DNA from: Streptomyces formicae
GTDB lineage: Bacteria > Actinomycetota > Actinomycetes > Streptomycetales > Streptomycetaceae
Length of the DNA: 64,000 nt
Direction: 5' to 3'
NCBI RefSeq assembly: GCF_002556545.1
Contig: NZ_CP022685.1
Span: 186,001-250,000 of the forward strand
Both the position numbers and the translations under genes were made by a program. The notes under the pieces are model-generated. The model saw nothing but the letters and a program-made list of their open reading frames with translations. It was not told where the DNA came from and searched no databases. Below are positions 48,293-56,538 of the stretch, in pieces. Position 1 is the first letter of the stretch; every line of letters begins with the position of its first letter.

Positions 48293-49138
48293 CTACAGGG
48301 CGCGCCACAGCGAGGGCGCGTTGGGCGGTTCCCAGCCTCGCTGGGCGGTGTGTGCCTGCAGACACTGATAGGTGCGGCCGTCATAGGTGACACGGTCCCC
48401 GCCCTTGTAGGCGGTGCCCGCGGCCCACGTGCCGCCGCCGGGCGGCTGGGTGGGCGGGTCCCCGATGTTCAGGACGAAGTCGAAGTCGGCCTGCTTGGCG
48501 TTGCCGACGTCGCGCACGTTCATGAGCAGCCGCGGGTCGAAGAGCGAGTCGGTGTTGTTGCGGGGTTCGCCGGGGAAGTACAGCTGGGTGGTCAGGATCG
48601 GGCGGCCGGGAGCCTGGACCTTCACGTGCAGGTGCCTGGTGCGGCCCGGGTAGAGGCCCGGCACGATCGTGGTGAGGGTGAAGGCACCGTTCGCGTCGGT
48701 GAACTGGTGGCCGCGGAACCGGAACCCCGTGTTGTCGTAGTTGCCGTTGTTGTCGGCCTGCCAGAAGTCGAGCAGTGCGCGCGAGACCGGCTTGCAGGTG
48801 CGGGTGAAGACGTAGCCCGTCACGGTCAGGCGGACCCCGACGGTGCCCGGCTCCAGGAGCGAGGCACGCTCCGGCGAGTTGGGTTTGAAGTAGGGGCCCT
48901 CCATCTGCGGGATGGTCGGGTCGTCGCCGTCGTCGCAGGTGGGGGTCGCATCCAGCACCCGGCCCTGCCCGTCGGCGGTGCGTGCGAGGGCGGGTATGCC
49001 CATCATGGCCACCGGCACGGACATGCCGACGGCGGCCGCTGCTCTCAGGACCGTCTTGCGGCTGGGGCCGCCGGTGCCACGGGAGTCCTCCGTGGCGGGC
49101 GCGTCGTCCGGGGTACGAGGGTCGGGCTCGTGGTCCAT
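48293..49138 (-). CDS. Secreted intradiol aromatic dioxygenase with C-terminal CBM5/12
   Basis: 281 residues. The N-terminus has an SRK-TVLRAAAAVGMSVPVAMMG signal, likely a lipoprotein-free Tat or Sec leader. The Fe(III) ligands are Tyr134, Tyr163, His169 and His171 (GNYDN, GLYPGRTRHLHV), the 2-His-2-Tyr set of catechol and protocatechuate 3,4-dioxygenases. Residues 236-281 (GTWAAGTAYKGGDRVTYDG and PSLW) form a chitin/cellulose-binding CBM5/12 module. Secreted dioxygenases of this type are known from lignocellulose-degrading Streptomyces. They would ring-cleave plant-derived catechols at the polymer surface. ATG with AAGGAGGAG upstream; AraC regulator gene just upstream. Confidence 0.93.
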   Translation of the reverse strand: MDHEPDPRTPDDAPATEDSRGTGGPSRKTVLRAAAAVGMSVPVAMMGIPALARTADGQGRVLDATPTCDDGDDPTIPQMEGPYFKPNSPERASLLEPGTVGVRLTVTGYVFTRTCKPVSRALLDFWQADNNGNYDNTGFRFRGHQFTDANGAFTLTTIVPGLYPGRTRHLHVKVQAPGRPILTTQLYFPGEPRNNTDSLFDPRLLMNVRDVGNAKQADFDFVLNIGDPPTQPPGGGTWAAGTAYKGGDRVTYDGRTYQCLQAHTAQRGWEPPNAPSLWRAL

Positions 49139-49208
49139 CGCTCCTCCTTCGCAACAGGGGCCCCGCCCTGCGCTGTCGGCGTGAGCGCGGCCCGGATCGG
49201 CTACGAAG

Positions 49209-50195
49209 CTAGGCGGAAGGACCGGGGCGGGCGATGGACTCAAGCCGGTGGTCGTGGTGAATATCGCCGGTTCCCCTGCGGTAGTCACCGGGGCTCGTGC
49301 CGGTCTCCCTGCGGAAGAACCGGCAGAAATAGGCAGGGTCACCCACGCCGACCCGCTCGGCGATCTGACGCACCGACAACTCCGTACGCAGCAGCAAGCG
49401 TTGAGCCTCGCGGATGCGCGCCTGCCGGATCAGCTCACCGGGCGTGCGGCCGGTGAACACCTTGACCGCCTCGCTGAGGTAGCTCACCGAGACGCCGAGC
49501 TGTCGCGCGCCTTCGCGCACCGAGAGCGGGCAGCTGTCGGGGGTGCCGAGCAGGGCCACGAACTCCGTGGCCACCAGGCCGGGGCGGGAGGGTCCCGCGC
49601 CCTGCGTCCGCTCGGGCCCTGCGGGCTCCTGGCGCGGCCGGGTCGCCGGTGAGGCGGCCAGGCGGACGGCGCGCACCACGAGGATGTGCAGCAGCGAACG
49701 GAGCACGCTCGCGAAACCGTCGGCCCCCGCCCGGTACTCGGCGTCCATCTCGTCGATGAGGCGTGCGGTCACCTCCGCTTCCCTCGGCGGCAGTTCGAGC
49801 CAGGGACGCCGACCGAGCGCGCGCAGGACGGACTGGTCGCCGGGGTGGTCGACGAGGAACTCGTCGGTGAACAGGACGACCCTGCCCTCCAGACCGGTGA
49901 CCGCGTCCCAGTGGTGGACCTGTCCCGGCGCCAGGAAACAGAGGTTCGGCGGGCGCAGCGCGAACCGGGACAGGTCGACGACGTGGTGGCCGCTGCCGCC
50001 GGTCACGTGCACGATCTCGTGGAAGGTGTGGCGGTGCGGGAAGGTGGCGCGGGACATCGCGCCGATGGTGTCGAAGGTGCCGATCGCGAACGGCAGGGCG
50101 TTGGGCATCGGCACTTCGAGCCGGTGCATGGGCATGTCCTCACCGCACGGCTCTCCGTTGCGCCCGTGGCCGGGCAAGACCGTCGTGCCACGCAT
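49209..50195 (-). CDS. AraC-family regulator with cupin sensor domain
   Basis: 328 residues. N-terminal cupin-like arabinose-binding domain (HRHTFHEIVHVTGGSGHHVVDLSRFALRPPNLCFLAPGQVHHW). The C-terminal double HTH has LSVREGARQLGVSVSYLSEAVKVFTGRTPGELIRQARI and LSVRQIAERVGVGDPAYFCRFFRRETGTSPGDYR. ATG at 50195 with GGGAGGG. It lies upstream of the secreted dioxygenase in the same direction with a 70-nt gap, so it most likely activates it in response to an aromatic. Target inferred from position only. Confidence 0.92.
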   Translation of the reverse strand: MRGTTVLPGHGRNGEPCGEDMPMHRLEVPMPNALPFAIGTFDTIGAMSRATFPHRHTFHEIVHVTGGSGHHVVDLSRFALRPPNLCFLAPGQVHHWDAVTGLEGRVVLFTDEFLVDHPGDQSVLRALGRRPWLELPPREAEVTARLIDEMDAEYRAGADGFASVLRSLLHILVVRAVRLAASPATRPRQEPAGPERTQGAGPSRPGLVATEFVALLGTPDSCPLSVREGARQLGVSVSYLSEAVKVFTGRTPGELIRQARIREAQRLLLRTELSVRQIAERVGVGDPAYFCRFFRRETGTSPGDYRRGTGDIHHDHRLESIARPGPSA

Positions 50196-50334
50196 TCCGC
50201 ACCCTCCCATCGCGTCACGGGCGTCGGGCTGCCCCGGTGACACCTACCCCGTCCCGGCCCCGAGCCACCGCCCCGCCAGCACCGCCGTGCCGCCCGGTTA
50301 CCTGGACGACCACCGGAATTCGCTCGAATACCCC

Positions 50335-50349
50335 ACGAGTACCACTCGT
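50335..50349. promoter_or_regulatory. Inverted repeat upstream of the transpeptidase gene
   Basis: ACGAGT-ACC-ACTCGT, in an AT-richer stretch with two GGAATTC-like words nearby (50315 and 50361). Possible operator for the L,D-transpeptidase gene or the divergent AraC gene; no regulator can be named. Confidence 0.4.
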
Positions 50350-50466
50350 TTGCCCGGCACGGAATTCCGAAACGAAGGGTGCGCGAGATCCTCGGCATGA
50401 GGCCGACGACGGACGACGAGCAAGGAAACCAACGGGTTACGGCCTCCCGGCCGAGCAAGGGACGCT

Positions 50467-51174
50467 ATGCACCGCATCAAGGTCGGCGCCACCACAGGCG
50501 CGCTGCTCATCGCACTCGGACCCGCCGCGACCGCCGCGGCGGTGGAACCGGGCATCCACCGCACGCACGGGATCGCGGCGGCGTGCACCGCGGACACCGG
50601 GCCCTACCAGCGCCAGCTGGAGGGTTACCTGGGCCTGGCCCGCGACGGCAGGCAGTCGAAGGCCGACTGCGCGGCGATACGCCGCTTCCAGACCCAGCAA
50701 CGGATCAGACCGGCCAACGGGTACGCGAACCTGTGGACGTACCGCATGATGCTCGTGGCGCAGGCGGGCAGGAACCCGAACAAGGCCGGGAAGTGCCCGG
50801 TGCGGAGGTTCAAGGTGACGTGCGTGGACCAGCGGCGGCAGTTGCTGTGGGTGCAGCGCGGGCGCAAGGTGGTCTTCGGTCCGGTGCCGATGCGCACGGG
50901 GCGCGACGGGCAGGAGACCCGCCGCGGCTGGCACCGCATCTACGTGAAGCACCGGAAGTTCTTCTCCACGCTCTACAACAACGCCCCCATGCCGTACTCG
51001 CAGTTCTTCGACCGGGGCCAGGCGCTCCACGGCACCTACCACGACCTCTACAACGGAGGCGGCTCCGCGGGCTGCGTGAACCTGCGCCTGCCCGACGCCA
51101 AGAAGCTGTGGAAGCTCCTGAAGGTGCGCGACTGGGTCTACGTATGGGGGACGAAACCCGGCACCGGGGGCTGA
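50467..51174 (+). CDS. L,D-transpeptidase (YkuD) with peptidoglycan-binding-like N-terminal domain
   Basis: 235 residues. Signal peptide about 1-26. A PG_binding_1-like helical region (YQRQLEGYLGLARDGRQSKADCAAIRRFQ) is followed by the YkuD catalytic domain with His188 (ALHGT) and Cys203 in SAGCVNLRLPDA. It would form 3-3 crosslinks in peptidoglycan or attach proteins to it, outside the cell. ATG at 50467; RBS AGCAAGGGA. Standalone gene, convergent with the small membrane protein below. Confidence 0.94.
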   Translation: MHRIKVGATTGALLIALGPAATAAAVEPGIHRTHGIAAACTADTGPYQRQLEGYLGLARDGRQSKADCAAIRRFQTQQRIRPANGYANLWTYRMMLVAQAGRNPNKAGKCPVRRFKVTCVDQRRQLLWVQRGRKVVFGPVPMRTGRDGQETRRGWHRIYVKHRKFFSTLYNNAPMPYSQFFDRGQALHGTYHDLYNGGGSAGCVNLRLPDAKKLWKLLKVRDWVYVWGTKPGTGG

Positions 51175-51190
51175 CGGACCGGCCCGGGGG

Positions 51191-51988
51191 CTATCGGCGT
51201 CCGGTGCCGGCGGCGGCCTGAGCGGCCCAGGGACGGTCCGGCACGCGCAAGCCGTCGGGCGCGGCCGTGAGGTCCACGCGCGCCGGGCCCGGCAGCGGCG
51301 CGATGCGTGCCTCGAGCCGTCCGAGCCGCCCTTCTTCGTCGACCCAGTACGTCAACGGGGACTCGCTGTCGCGGGCACTGCCGCGGGGCCTCGGACCGGA
51401 GAAGAGGGTGTAGGCGGTGCCCCGCAGGGTCTCGTCGCGCAGTCGGCGCGGCCCTGCCTGGGCCAGCAGTTGGGGGTTGTCAGGGCGGTCGGTGGCCAGG
51501 GCCATCACCAGGCGCAGTGCGTTGTCCAGGGGGTCCTCGGTGTAGGCGCGCGGCGACCAGGAGCGCGGGGACGTCCTGGCCACGGCCTTCGTGGTGCCGG
51601 CCACCTCGTCGGCGCCGCGCGCCGGTGCGGACGACACGGCGAGTCCTGCGGCGTCCCAGGCGATGAGGCCGGTGTCCGGTCTGCCCGCGCCGTCGACGGT
51701 GAAGCGTCCGACCGCGCGGTGCGCGCGGTAGTCGGCGAGACCGCGCACGGTCGTGGTGCCGGAGTCGTCGTGGAGGGTGACGGTCACCCGCATGGTTCCG
51801 GTGTCGTACGTGTTGAAGCGGGCCATCGCCAGGCGCTGGGCCTCCGCGACGGTCACCGGGCGCGGTCCCTCGTCCCGGGGCAGGGCCATCGCGGCCGCAC
51901 CCCCGATGACCGCGAGCGCCACGAGGGCGAGCAGGGCCGTGCGGGGTTTCCATGGGCCGATCCGTCGCCGACTGGGCAGCCTGGGCAC
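51191..51988 (-). CDS. Single-pass membrane protein of unknown function
   Basis: 265 residues. A basic N-terminus and one membrane helix (ALLALVALAVIGGAAAMAL, about 19-37) suggest a signal anchor with an extracytoplasmic domain. That domain is rich in beta strands (MRVTVTLHDDSGTTTVRGLADYRAHRAVGRF) and resembles LppX/LprG-type lipid-binding lipoprotein folds in pattern, without a lipobox. No named family could be recognised. It lies downstream of the SpaA-fold gene in the same direction, 99 nt away across a terminator. Confidence 0.75.
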   Translation of the reverse strand: MPRLPSRRRIGPWKPRTALLALVALAVIGGAAAMALPRDEGPRPVTVAEAQRLAMARFNTYDTGTMRVTVTLHDDSGTTTVRGLADYRAHRAVGRFTVDGAGRPDTGLIAWDAAGLAVSSAPARGADEVAGTTKAVARTSPRSWSPRAYTEDPLDNALRLVMALATDRPDNPQLLAQAGPRRLRDETLRGTAYTLFSGPRPRGSARDSESPLTYWVDEEGRLGRLEARIAPLPGPARVDLTAAPDGLRVPDRPWAAQAAAGTGRR

Positions 51989-52030
51989 GAGGGGGTCCTC
52001 CAGTTCGATGTTCCGGTGGCGGGTGCGGAG

Positions 52031-52058
52031 CGGCGGCCTCCCGGTGGGGAGGCCGCCG
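52031..52058 (-). terminator. Terminator of the SdrD/SpaA-fold gene
   Basis: CGGCGGCCTCCC-GGTG-GGGAGGCCGCCG, 12-bp perfect stem (52031-52042 and 52047-52058), about 30 nt beyond the stop. Confidence 0.75.
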
Positions 52059-52086
52059 CCGTCACGCCGGATGGCGTGGGTCGCCG

Positions 52087-54948
52087 CTACTTCTTCTTGC
52101 CGGTCTCACCACGCGGGTTGTAGACGGTGGCTACGATCCGCTTGGTCGTGTGGGTGATGCGGTGCGGTCCGGAGACGCGGTTCCTGGGCAGCTTGTACCC
52201 CTCGGGGACGGCCGTCTCGTAGAGGTAGTAGGTGCCGTTGGGAACCGTGAACCTGCAGTGGCCGCGCTGGTCGGTCGCGCACGAGGACCCGATCCGGGTG
52301 TCGGCACGGCCGCCGGTGCGCTGCAGACCGGCTCGCCCGTTGGTGTCCCGCCAGAGCTGGAAGACCGCGCCCGGCAGCGCCTTGCGGGTCTTGGCGTCCT
52401 TCTTGAGCAGGACGATCTCCCCCGGCTTCGGCTGGTCCTTCGCCGTGACGGAGACGCCCTTGCTCCGGTTCTCCCAGGTCAACTCCAGCGGACCGAAGAC
52501 CGCGGGCTTGGGCAGCCGGTACCCGGCGGGTGCCTTGGTCTCCTGCCAGTAGTAGGTGCCCAGCGACACCCGGGAGACGTGTCGGCCGTCGGCCTTGGTG
52601 GTGACACGCCCGCCGACCTTGGTGTCCGCGTCGCGTCCCGTCTGCAGACCGCTCTTGCCGTTGCTCTCGCGCCACAGCTGGAACTGGGCCCCGCGCAGCG
52701 GCTTGCCGCTCTTGGCGTCGACCTTCAGGACCCGCACGTCACCGTTGGGCTGGTTGTAGCCGAAGTCGTACGTGTGGTTGTCCTGGCCCGCGGTCCCGGT
52801 GGTGATGGTGTGCTCGGGGAACTGTCCGCCGGAGGGGACCTTGCCGTCGCTGTCGATGAAGTCGTTCTTCCCCGCGTCGTGCTTGGTGACGGCCCAGCGG
52901 TAGAGCGGGCCGCCCTCCTCGTAGTCGGCCGGGTTGTCGATCTTGATCGTGTACTCGGTGCGGAACTTCAGACCGTCGTTGACGCTGTCGAAGTAGTACT
53001 CGCCGCGGCTGGAGGTCGTCGTGCTGGCGACCAGGTCGCCGTTCTTGTCGTAGAGGTTGACGGTCGCGCCGGGCACCGGCTTCTCGCCCGGGTCCTGGAT
53101 GCCGTCCTTGTCGACGTCGTACCAGACGCGGTTGCCGATCTGGATCGGCGCCTCGTCACACAGCACCTCCAGGTCGGCCATGGAGCCGCCCTTGCCGAAG
53201 GTGGTGGTCAGCTGGTTGCCCTTCTGGGCGCCCGCGGGGGTGGTGCTGCCGTCCCGCTTGGCCCAGGCCGTGCCGCCGGTGAAGATCGCGCCGCTGGGGT
53301 CGATGGCCGAGCTGGCGATGGTGTCCTCGACCTTGGACAGGGCCGTCCCCGCGAAGAAGCCGTTGCCGTGCTCCCAGTAGGTCCGGTTGTCGTAGTAGCC
53401 CGTGCCTCGCGGAGACTTGCCGCAGCCTTCGTTCTCGGCCATGACGAACTTGCCGCCCGCGCCCCGGCACGCGCGGCTGAGCGAACCGCCCGCCGCGGGC
53501 GAGTACAGACCGCCGCCGGGCCGGATCCGCTGCCCCTGCGCGAGCTGGTCACCGAGCCGGTCGCGGAAGCCCAGGATGAGGGCGCCGTCGGTGTCCACGA
53601 TGATGTCCGCGAGCATGGGCTCGGGGTTGGCGTAGTACGTGGCGGCGCAGTTCTTGCCGTCCTGCGTGTCCGGGATCGTGTCCGTCCAGGGGTACCAGGA
53701 GGCGCCCTTGCACTGAGGTGCCGACTGGAAGGTGACCTCGCGCGGGAAGTCGAGCTTCTGGTCCATGATCACGGGACCGAAGGTGCCCGCCTTGGGGTCG
53801 AAGGTGCGCACCACCGCGCGCATGTCCGACTTCTTCTGGGTCGACTCGCCGGAGCAGACGCCGCCCACGTAGACGGTGCCGTCCTGCACGCCCAGGCCGT
53901 AGGGGCGCCAGTCGTCGGCGTCGGGACAGCCCGGGTCCGGAATCGCGTACGACCCCTTCGGGGCGTCCGCGGTGCGCTTGGTGGCGTCGTACCGGTAGAG
54001 CTTCCGGTCCTTGAGGTTGACGACGTAGAGGTCCTTGCCGTCCTCCGACACCTCGACGTCACCCAGCGACTCCTTGGCCGCCGCGGGCGCGAAGGCCAGG
54101 TCCATGTCGGTGGGGAAGTCGTGCGCCGTGCTGCCCGCGCCGGGAACCGTGGCGAACTGGCTGGTGGCGCCGCTGTCGCGGTCGGTGAGGTAGATGGCCC
54201 CGCTGCCGCCCGGGCCGTACGCCGACCCGCGGTGCGCGTGCGCACCGCTGAAGATCCACTTCTTCTGCTTGCTGTAGCCGATGCCGTACACGGTGCCGGT
54301 GTCGGCCTTCGTCGCCAGGTCCGTGGTCTGGTCGTTGTTGCCGCGGGCGTCGTACGGGAAGGACACCAGGGTGCGCATGTCGTCCGCGTCGGCCGGCGGC
54401 ACGTCCTTGCGGACGCACGCGGTCACCAGCTCGGCGTTCTTCTGGCAGTAGTCGGCGGGGTTCCAGTACGCCGTGGTGAACTCGACGTCCTTGCCGCCGC
54501 CGACGTCGACGAACTCCTCGGTGCTGCTGAGGGAGTCCGGGGCCTTGTCCAGGCCCTCCTTGTCGGCGAACGCCGAATACAGCACGCCCGGCTTGGGGTT
54601 GATGACCTGGACGCGGTACTTGCCGCCCTTGAGCTTCGAGGTCGCCGGGTTGAGCGTCGCGACGCCGTTCGCGCCGGTGGTCGCGGTGATGGTGGTGCCC
54701 GCGTCGTCGGTCAGGCGGACCCGCACCTTGTTCATGCCGGGTTCGAGCACCTTGTCCCAGGCGCCGTTGGCGTTGACCTCGCGCACCACCCGGACCTTGA
54801 CGGTGCCGTCGCCGGATTCGGCCGCCAGTGCCAGGGGCGCGGCCCCGAGGGCCGTGCCGGAGGCCAGCAGAGGCAGCACCACGCCGAGCGTGCAGGCCCG
54901 GCGTGGGATCTGTCTGCCGCGCGACGCGGCAGAGGGGGTAGACAGCAA
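52087..54948 (-). CDS. Large secreted surface protein: SdrD-B domains, beta-propeller, two SpaA/Cna-B-like domains
   Basis: 953 residues from a TTG at 54948 (AGGAGA 5 nt before). Signal peptide with PRRACTLGVVLPLLASG ends in ALA about residue 42. A prealbumin-like/SdrD-B domain follows, then a long propeller-like region (YGIGYSKQKKWIFSGAHAHRG; LYVVNLKDRKLYRYDA; YGLGVQDGTVYVGGV). A second SdrD-B domain (NRVWYDVDKDGIQDPGE) lies about 600-690, and SpaA-like repeats at about 734-835 and 841-945 with Lys in VLKVDAK and LLKKDAK and Glu in WQETKAPAGY and LYETAVPEGY, the isopeptide pattern. No LPXTG or C-terminal membrane span exists; the protein ends GETGKKK. It is probably released or anchored through another partner. 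Confidence 0.88.
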   Translation of the reverse strand: MLSTPSAASRGRQIPRRACTLGVVLPLLASGTALGAAPLALAAESGDGTVKVRVVREVNANGAWDKVLEPGMNKVRVRLTDDAGTTITATTGANGVATLNPATSKLKGGKYRVQVINPKPGVLYSAFADKEGLDKAPDSLSSTEEFVDVGGGKDVEFTTAYWNPADYCQKNAELVTACVRKDVPPADADDMRTLVSFPYDARGNNDQTTDLATKADTGTVYGIGYSKQKKWIFSGAHAHRGSAYGPGGSGAIYLTDRDSGATSQFATVPGAGSTAHDFPTDMDLAFAPAAAKESLGDVEVSEDGKDLYVVNLKDRKLYRYDATKRTADAPKGSYAIPDPGCPDADDWRPYGLGVQDGTVYVGGVCSGESTQKKSDMRAVVRTFDPKAGTFGPVIMDQKLDFPREVTFQSAPQCKGASWYPWTDTIPDTQDGKNCAATYYANPEPMLADIIVDTDGALILGFRDRLGDQLAQGQRIRPGGGLYSPAAGGSLSRACRGAGGKFVMAENEGCGKSPRGTGYYDNRTYWEHGNGFFAGTALSKVEDTIASSAIDPSGAIFTGGTAWAKRDGSTTPAGAQKGNQLTTTFGKGGSMADLEVLCDEAPIQIGNRVWYDVDKDGIQDPGEKPVPGATVNLYDKNGDLVASTTTSSRGEYYFDSVNDGLKFRTEYTIKIDNPADYEEGGPLYRWAVTKHDAGKNDFIDSDGKVPSGGQFPEHTITTGTAGQDNHTYDFGYNQPNGDVRVLKVDAKSGKPLRGAQFQLWRESNGKSGLQTGRDADTKVGGRVTTKADGRHVSRVSLGTYYWQETKAPAGYRLPKPAVFGPLELTWENRSKGVSVTAKDQPKPGEIVLLKKDAKTRKALPGAVFQLWRDTNGRAGLQRTGGRADTRIGSSCATDQRGHCRFTVPNGTYYLYETAVPEGYKLPRNRVSGPHRITHTTKRIVATVYNPRGETGKKK

Positions 54949-55105
54949 GATGTCTCCTGTTGGTTCATTCGAACAGGGAAGGCCCGCTCGCTCTTCTCCG
55001 GGCGAACGGGCCCGCCTCCTGCTTAGTGAAAAGGACCGGGCAAGATCGCCCCCGACACGCCTCACTACCCCCGACTGCACCCCTTTTGCTCTAAATGCGC
55101 GCCCG

Positions 55106-56461
55106 TCAGCTCCTGCCCCGGTCGCCCGTCGCGACTCCCGGCAGCCGGTAGCGCGCCAGGTCGACGGCGCCGGGCAGATCCACGGCCGGGCGGGCGGGCG
55201 CGGTCCGCGCCTTCGGCATCACGGCTTGCGGTCCGGGCGCGGCCACCCGCTTGAAGGAGACTCCCGGCGGGACGGTCACGGCCTCGGTGGAGCCCTGCGC
55301 GGCCAGCGGAACGTCCCGGCCCGGGCAGGAGGTCACCGCGCGGGGCAGGCTCCGGGGACTGGTGACGGCGGGACCGTCACCGGTGAAGCAGTTGCCGCCG
55401 GTGCGGGGCGAGGCGAGGACCAACGCGGTGCCGCCGTCCACGGTGTTGTCCGACACCCGGTTGCCCCGGACGGGGTAACCCTGCACGTCGCGCAGGACGA
55501 GCGCGGCGACGCGGTGGTCCTCGATGCGATTGCGCTCGACGCGGTTGCGGGTGCCCCCGCCGATGCCCACGCCGATCCCGAAACCGCCGTCGGCCTGCTC
55601 CGGACCGCGGTCGTCGTTGTTGCCGATGATGGTGTTGCCGACCACGACGGCCTCGTGCTGCGGCCCCAGGGCCTCCAGGTTGTTGGAGTTGATGGTCAGA
55701 CCGACGCGGTTGCGGCGTGCGGTGTTGGCCAGGAAGTACAGGTCACTCGACGCGTTGGTGACCTCGATGCCGATCGCGTTGTGCTCCAGCGTGTTGTGCC
55801 GCACCACCGTGTCGCAGGGATCGCACTGCCCCACGTAGATCCCCGAATCGGACTGCCCCGAGGCGTAGGCGTGCTCGATGAGGCCGCTGCGCGCGTCGAA
55901 GGCGTAGATCCCGTACAGGGCGTTGTTGTACGCGGTCACGTACGAGGCCCGGAAGCCCTTCAGGGGAGGGAACTTGGTCGTGTCCAGCGGGTCGTAGCCC
56001 GCGCCGCCCGCGCCGGAGCCCTGCAGACGTTCATCGGTGACACCGGTGAAGAGCACACCGTTGGCCAGGTGGTTGCGCACCGTCAGGTTCTCCACGACCG
56101 AACGCGCGCCGGTCACGGTGACGCCGTTGGCGCGGCTGAACTCACCGTCGATGACGGTCTTGTTGCGGTCGGCGCCGCGGAGCACCACGCCGGGTCGCCG
56201 CACCGCCACGCTCTCGCGGTAAACACCCGATGAGACCAACACCGTGTCCCCGGATCGGGCGACATCGACCGCCTTCTGGATGGACGCGTACTGGGCGGGC
56301 ACGCGCAGCACCGTCGGGGGCCCCGACGGCCCCGCCTTGCCGTCGGTGCCCGTCGCACCGCACCCGGCCAGCGCCATCAAGGCCGCGCCGGACAGCACGG
56401 CACACCACGAGGAGCCACCACCACGGACACGTGCCCGGCATTTCATGAAAAGAGATCGCAT
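55106..56461 (-). CDS. Lipoprotein with NosD-like right-handed beta-helix
   Basis: 451 residues from the ATG at 56461. Lipobox LAGC gives Cys34. The body is a regular parallel beta-helix: VLRVPAQYASIQKAVDVARSGDTVLVSSGVYRESVAVRRPGVVLRGAD read in pieces, then many NN, GIxV and NxxxNR rungs (HNTLEHNAIGIEVTNASSD; VVGNTIIGNNDDRG; RNRVERNRIEDHRVAALVLRD). NosD/periplasmic copper-binding and carbohydrate-acting proteins share this form; a carbohydrate target is likely but unproven. It is divergent from the DyP peroxidase gene, about 77 nt apart, and may share its regulation. Confidence 0.88.
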   Translation of the reverse strand: MRSLFMKCRARVRGGGSSWCAVLSGAALMALAGCGATGTDGKAGPSGPPTVLRVPAQYASIQKAVDVARSGDTVLVSSGVYRESVAVRRPGVVLRGADRNKTVIDGEFSRANGVTVTGARSVVENLTVRNHLANGVLFTGVTDERLQGSGAGGAGYDPLDTTKFPPLKGFRASYVTAYNNALYGIYAFDARSGLIEHAYASGQSDSGIYVGQCDPCDTVVRHNTLEHNAIGIEVTNASSDLYFLANTARRNRVGLTINSNNLEALGPQHEAVVVGNTIIGNNDDRGPEQADGGFGIGVGIGGGTRNRVERNRIEDHRVAALVLRDVQGYPVRGNRVSDNTVDGGTALVLASPRTGGNCFTGDGPAVTSPRSLPRAVTSCPGRDVPLAAQGSTEAVTVPPGVSFKRVAAPGPQAVMPKARTAPARPAVDLPGAVDLARYRLPGVATGDRGRS

Positions 56462-56538
56462 GGCCCAGAGGTGTATCGTCACGCCGCGCCGCTCAGCGCA
56501 CCCTGGCCCTCCCCTTGCCCTGACGTCCTGGAGTCTCG

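Noticed and set aside
51952..55026. A 1024-codon plus-strand open frame
   Set aside because: Antisense to the SdrD/SpaA-fold gene, whose domains and signal peptide are clear.
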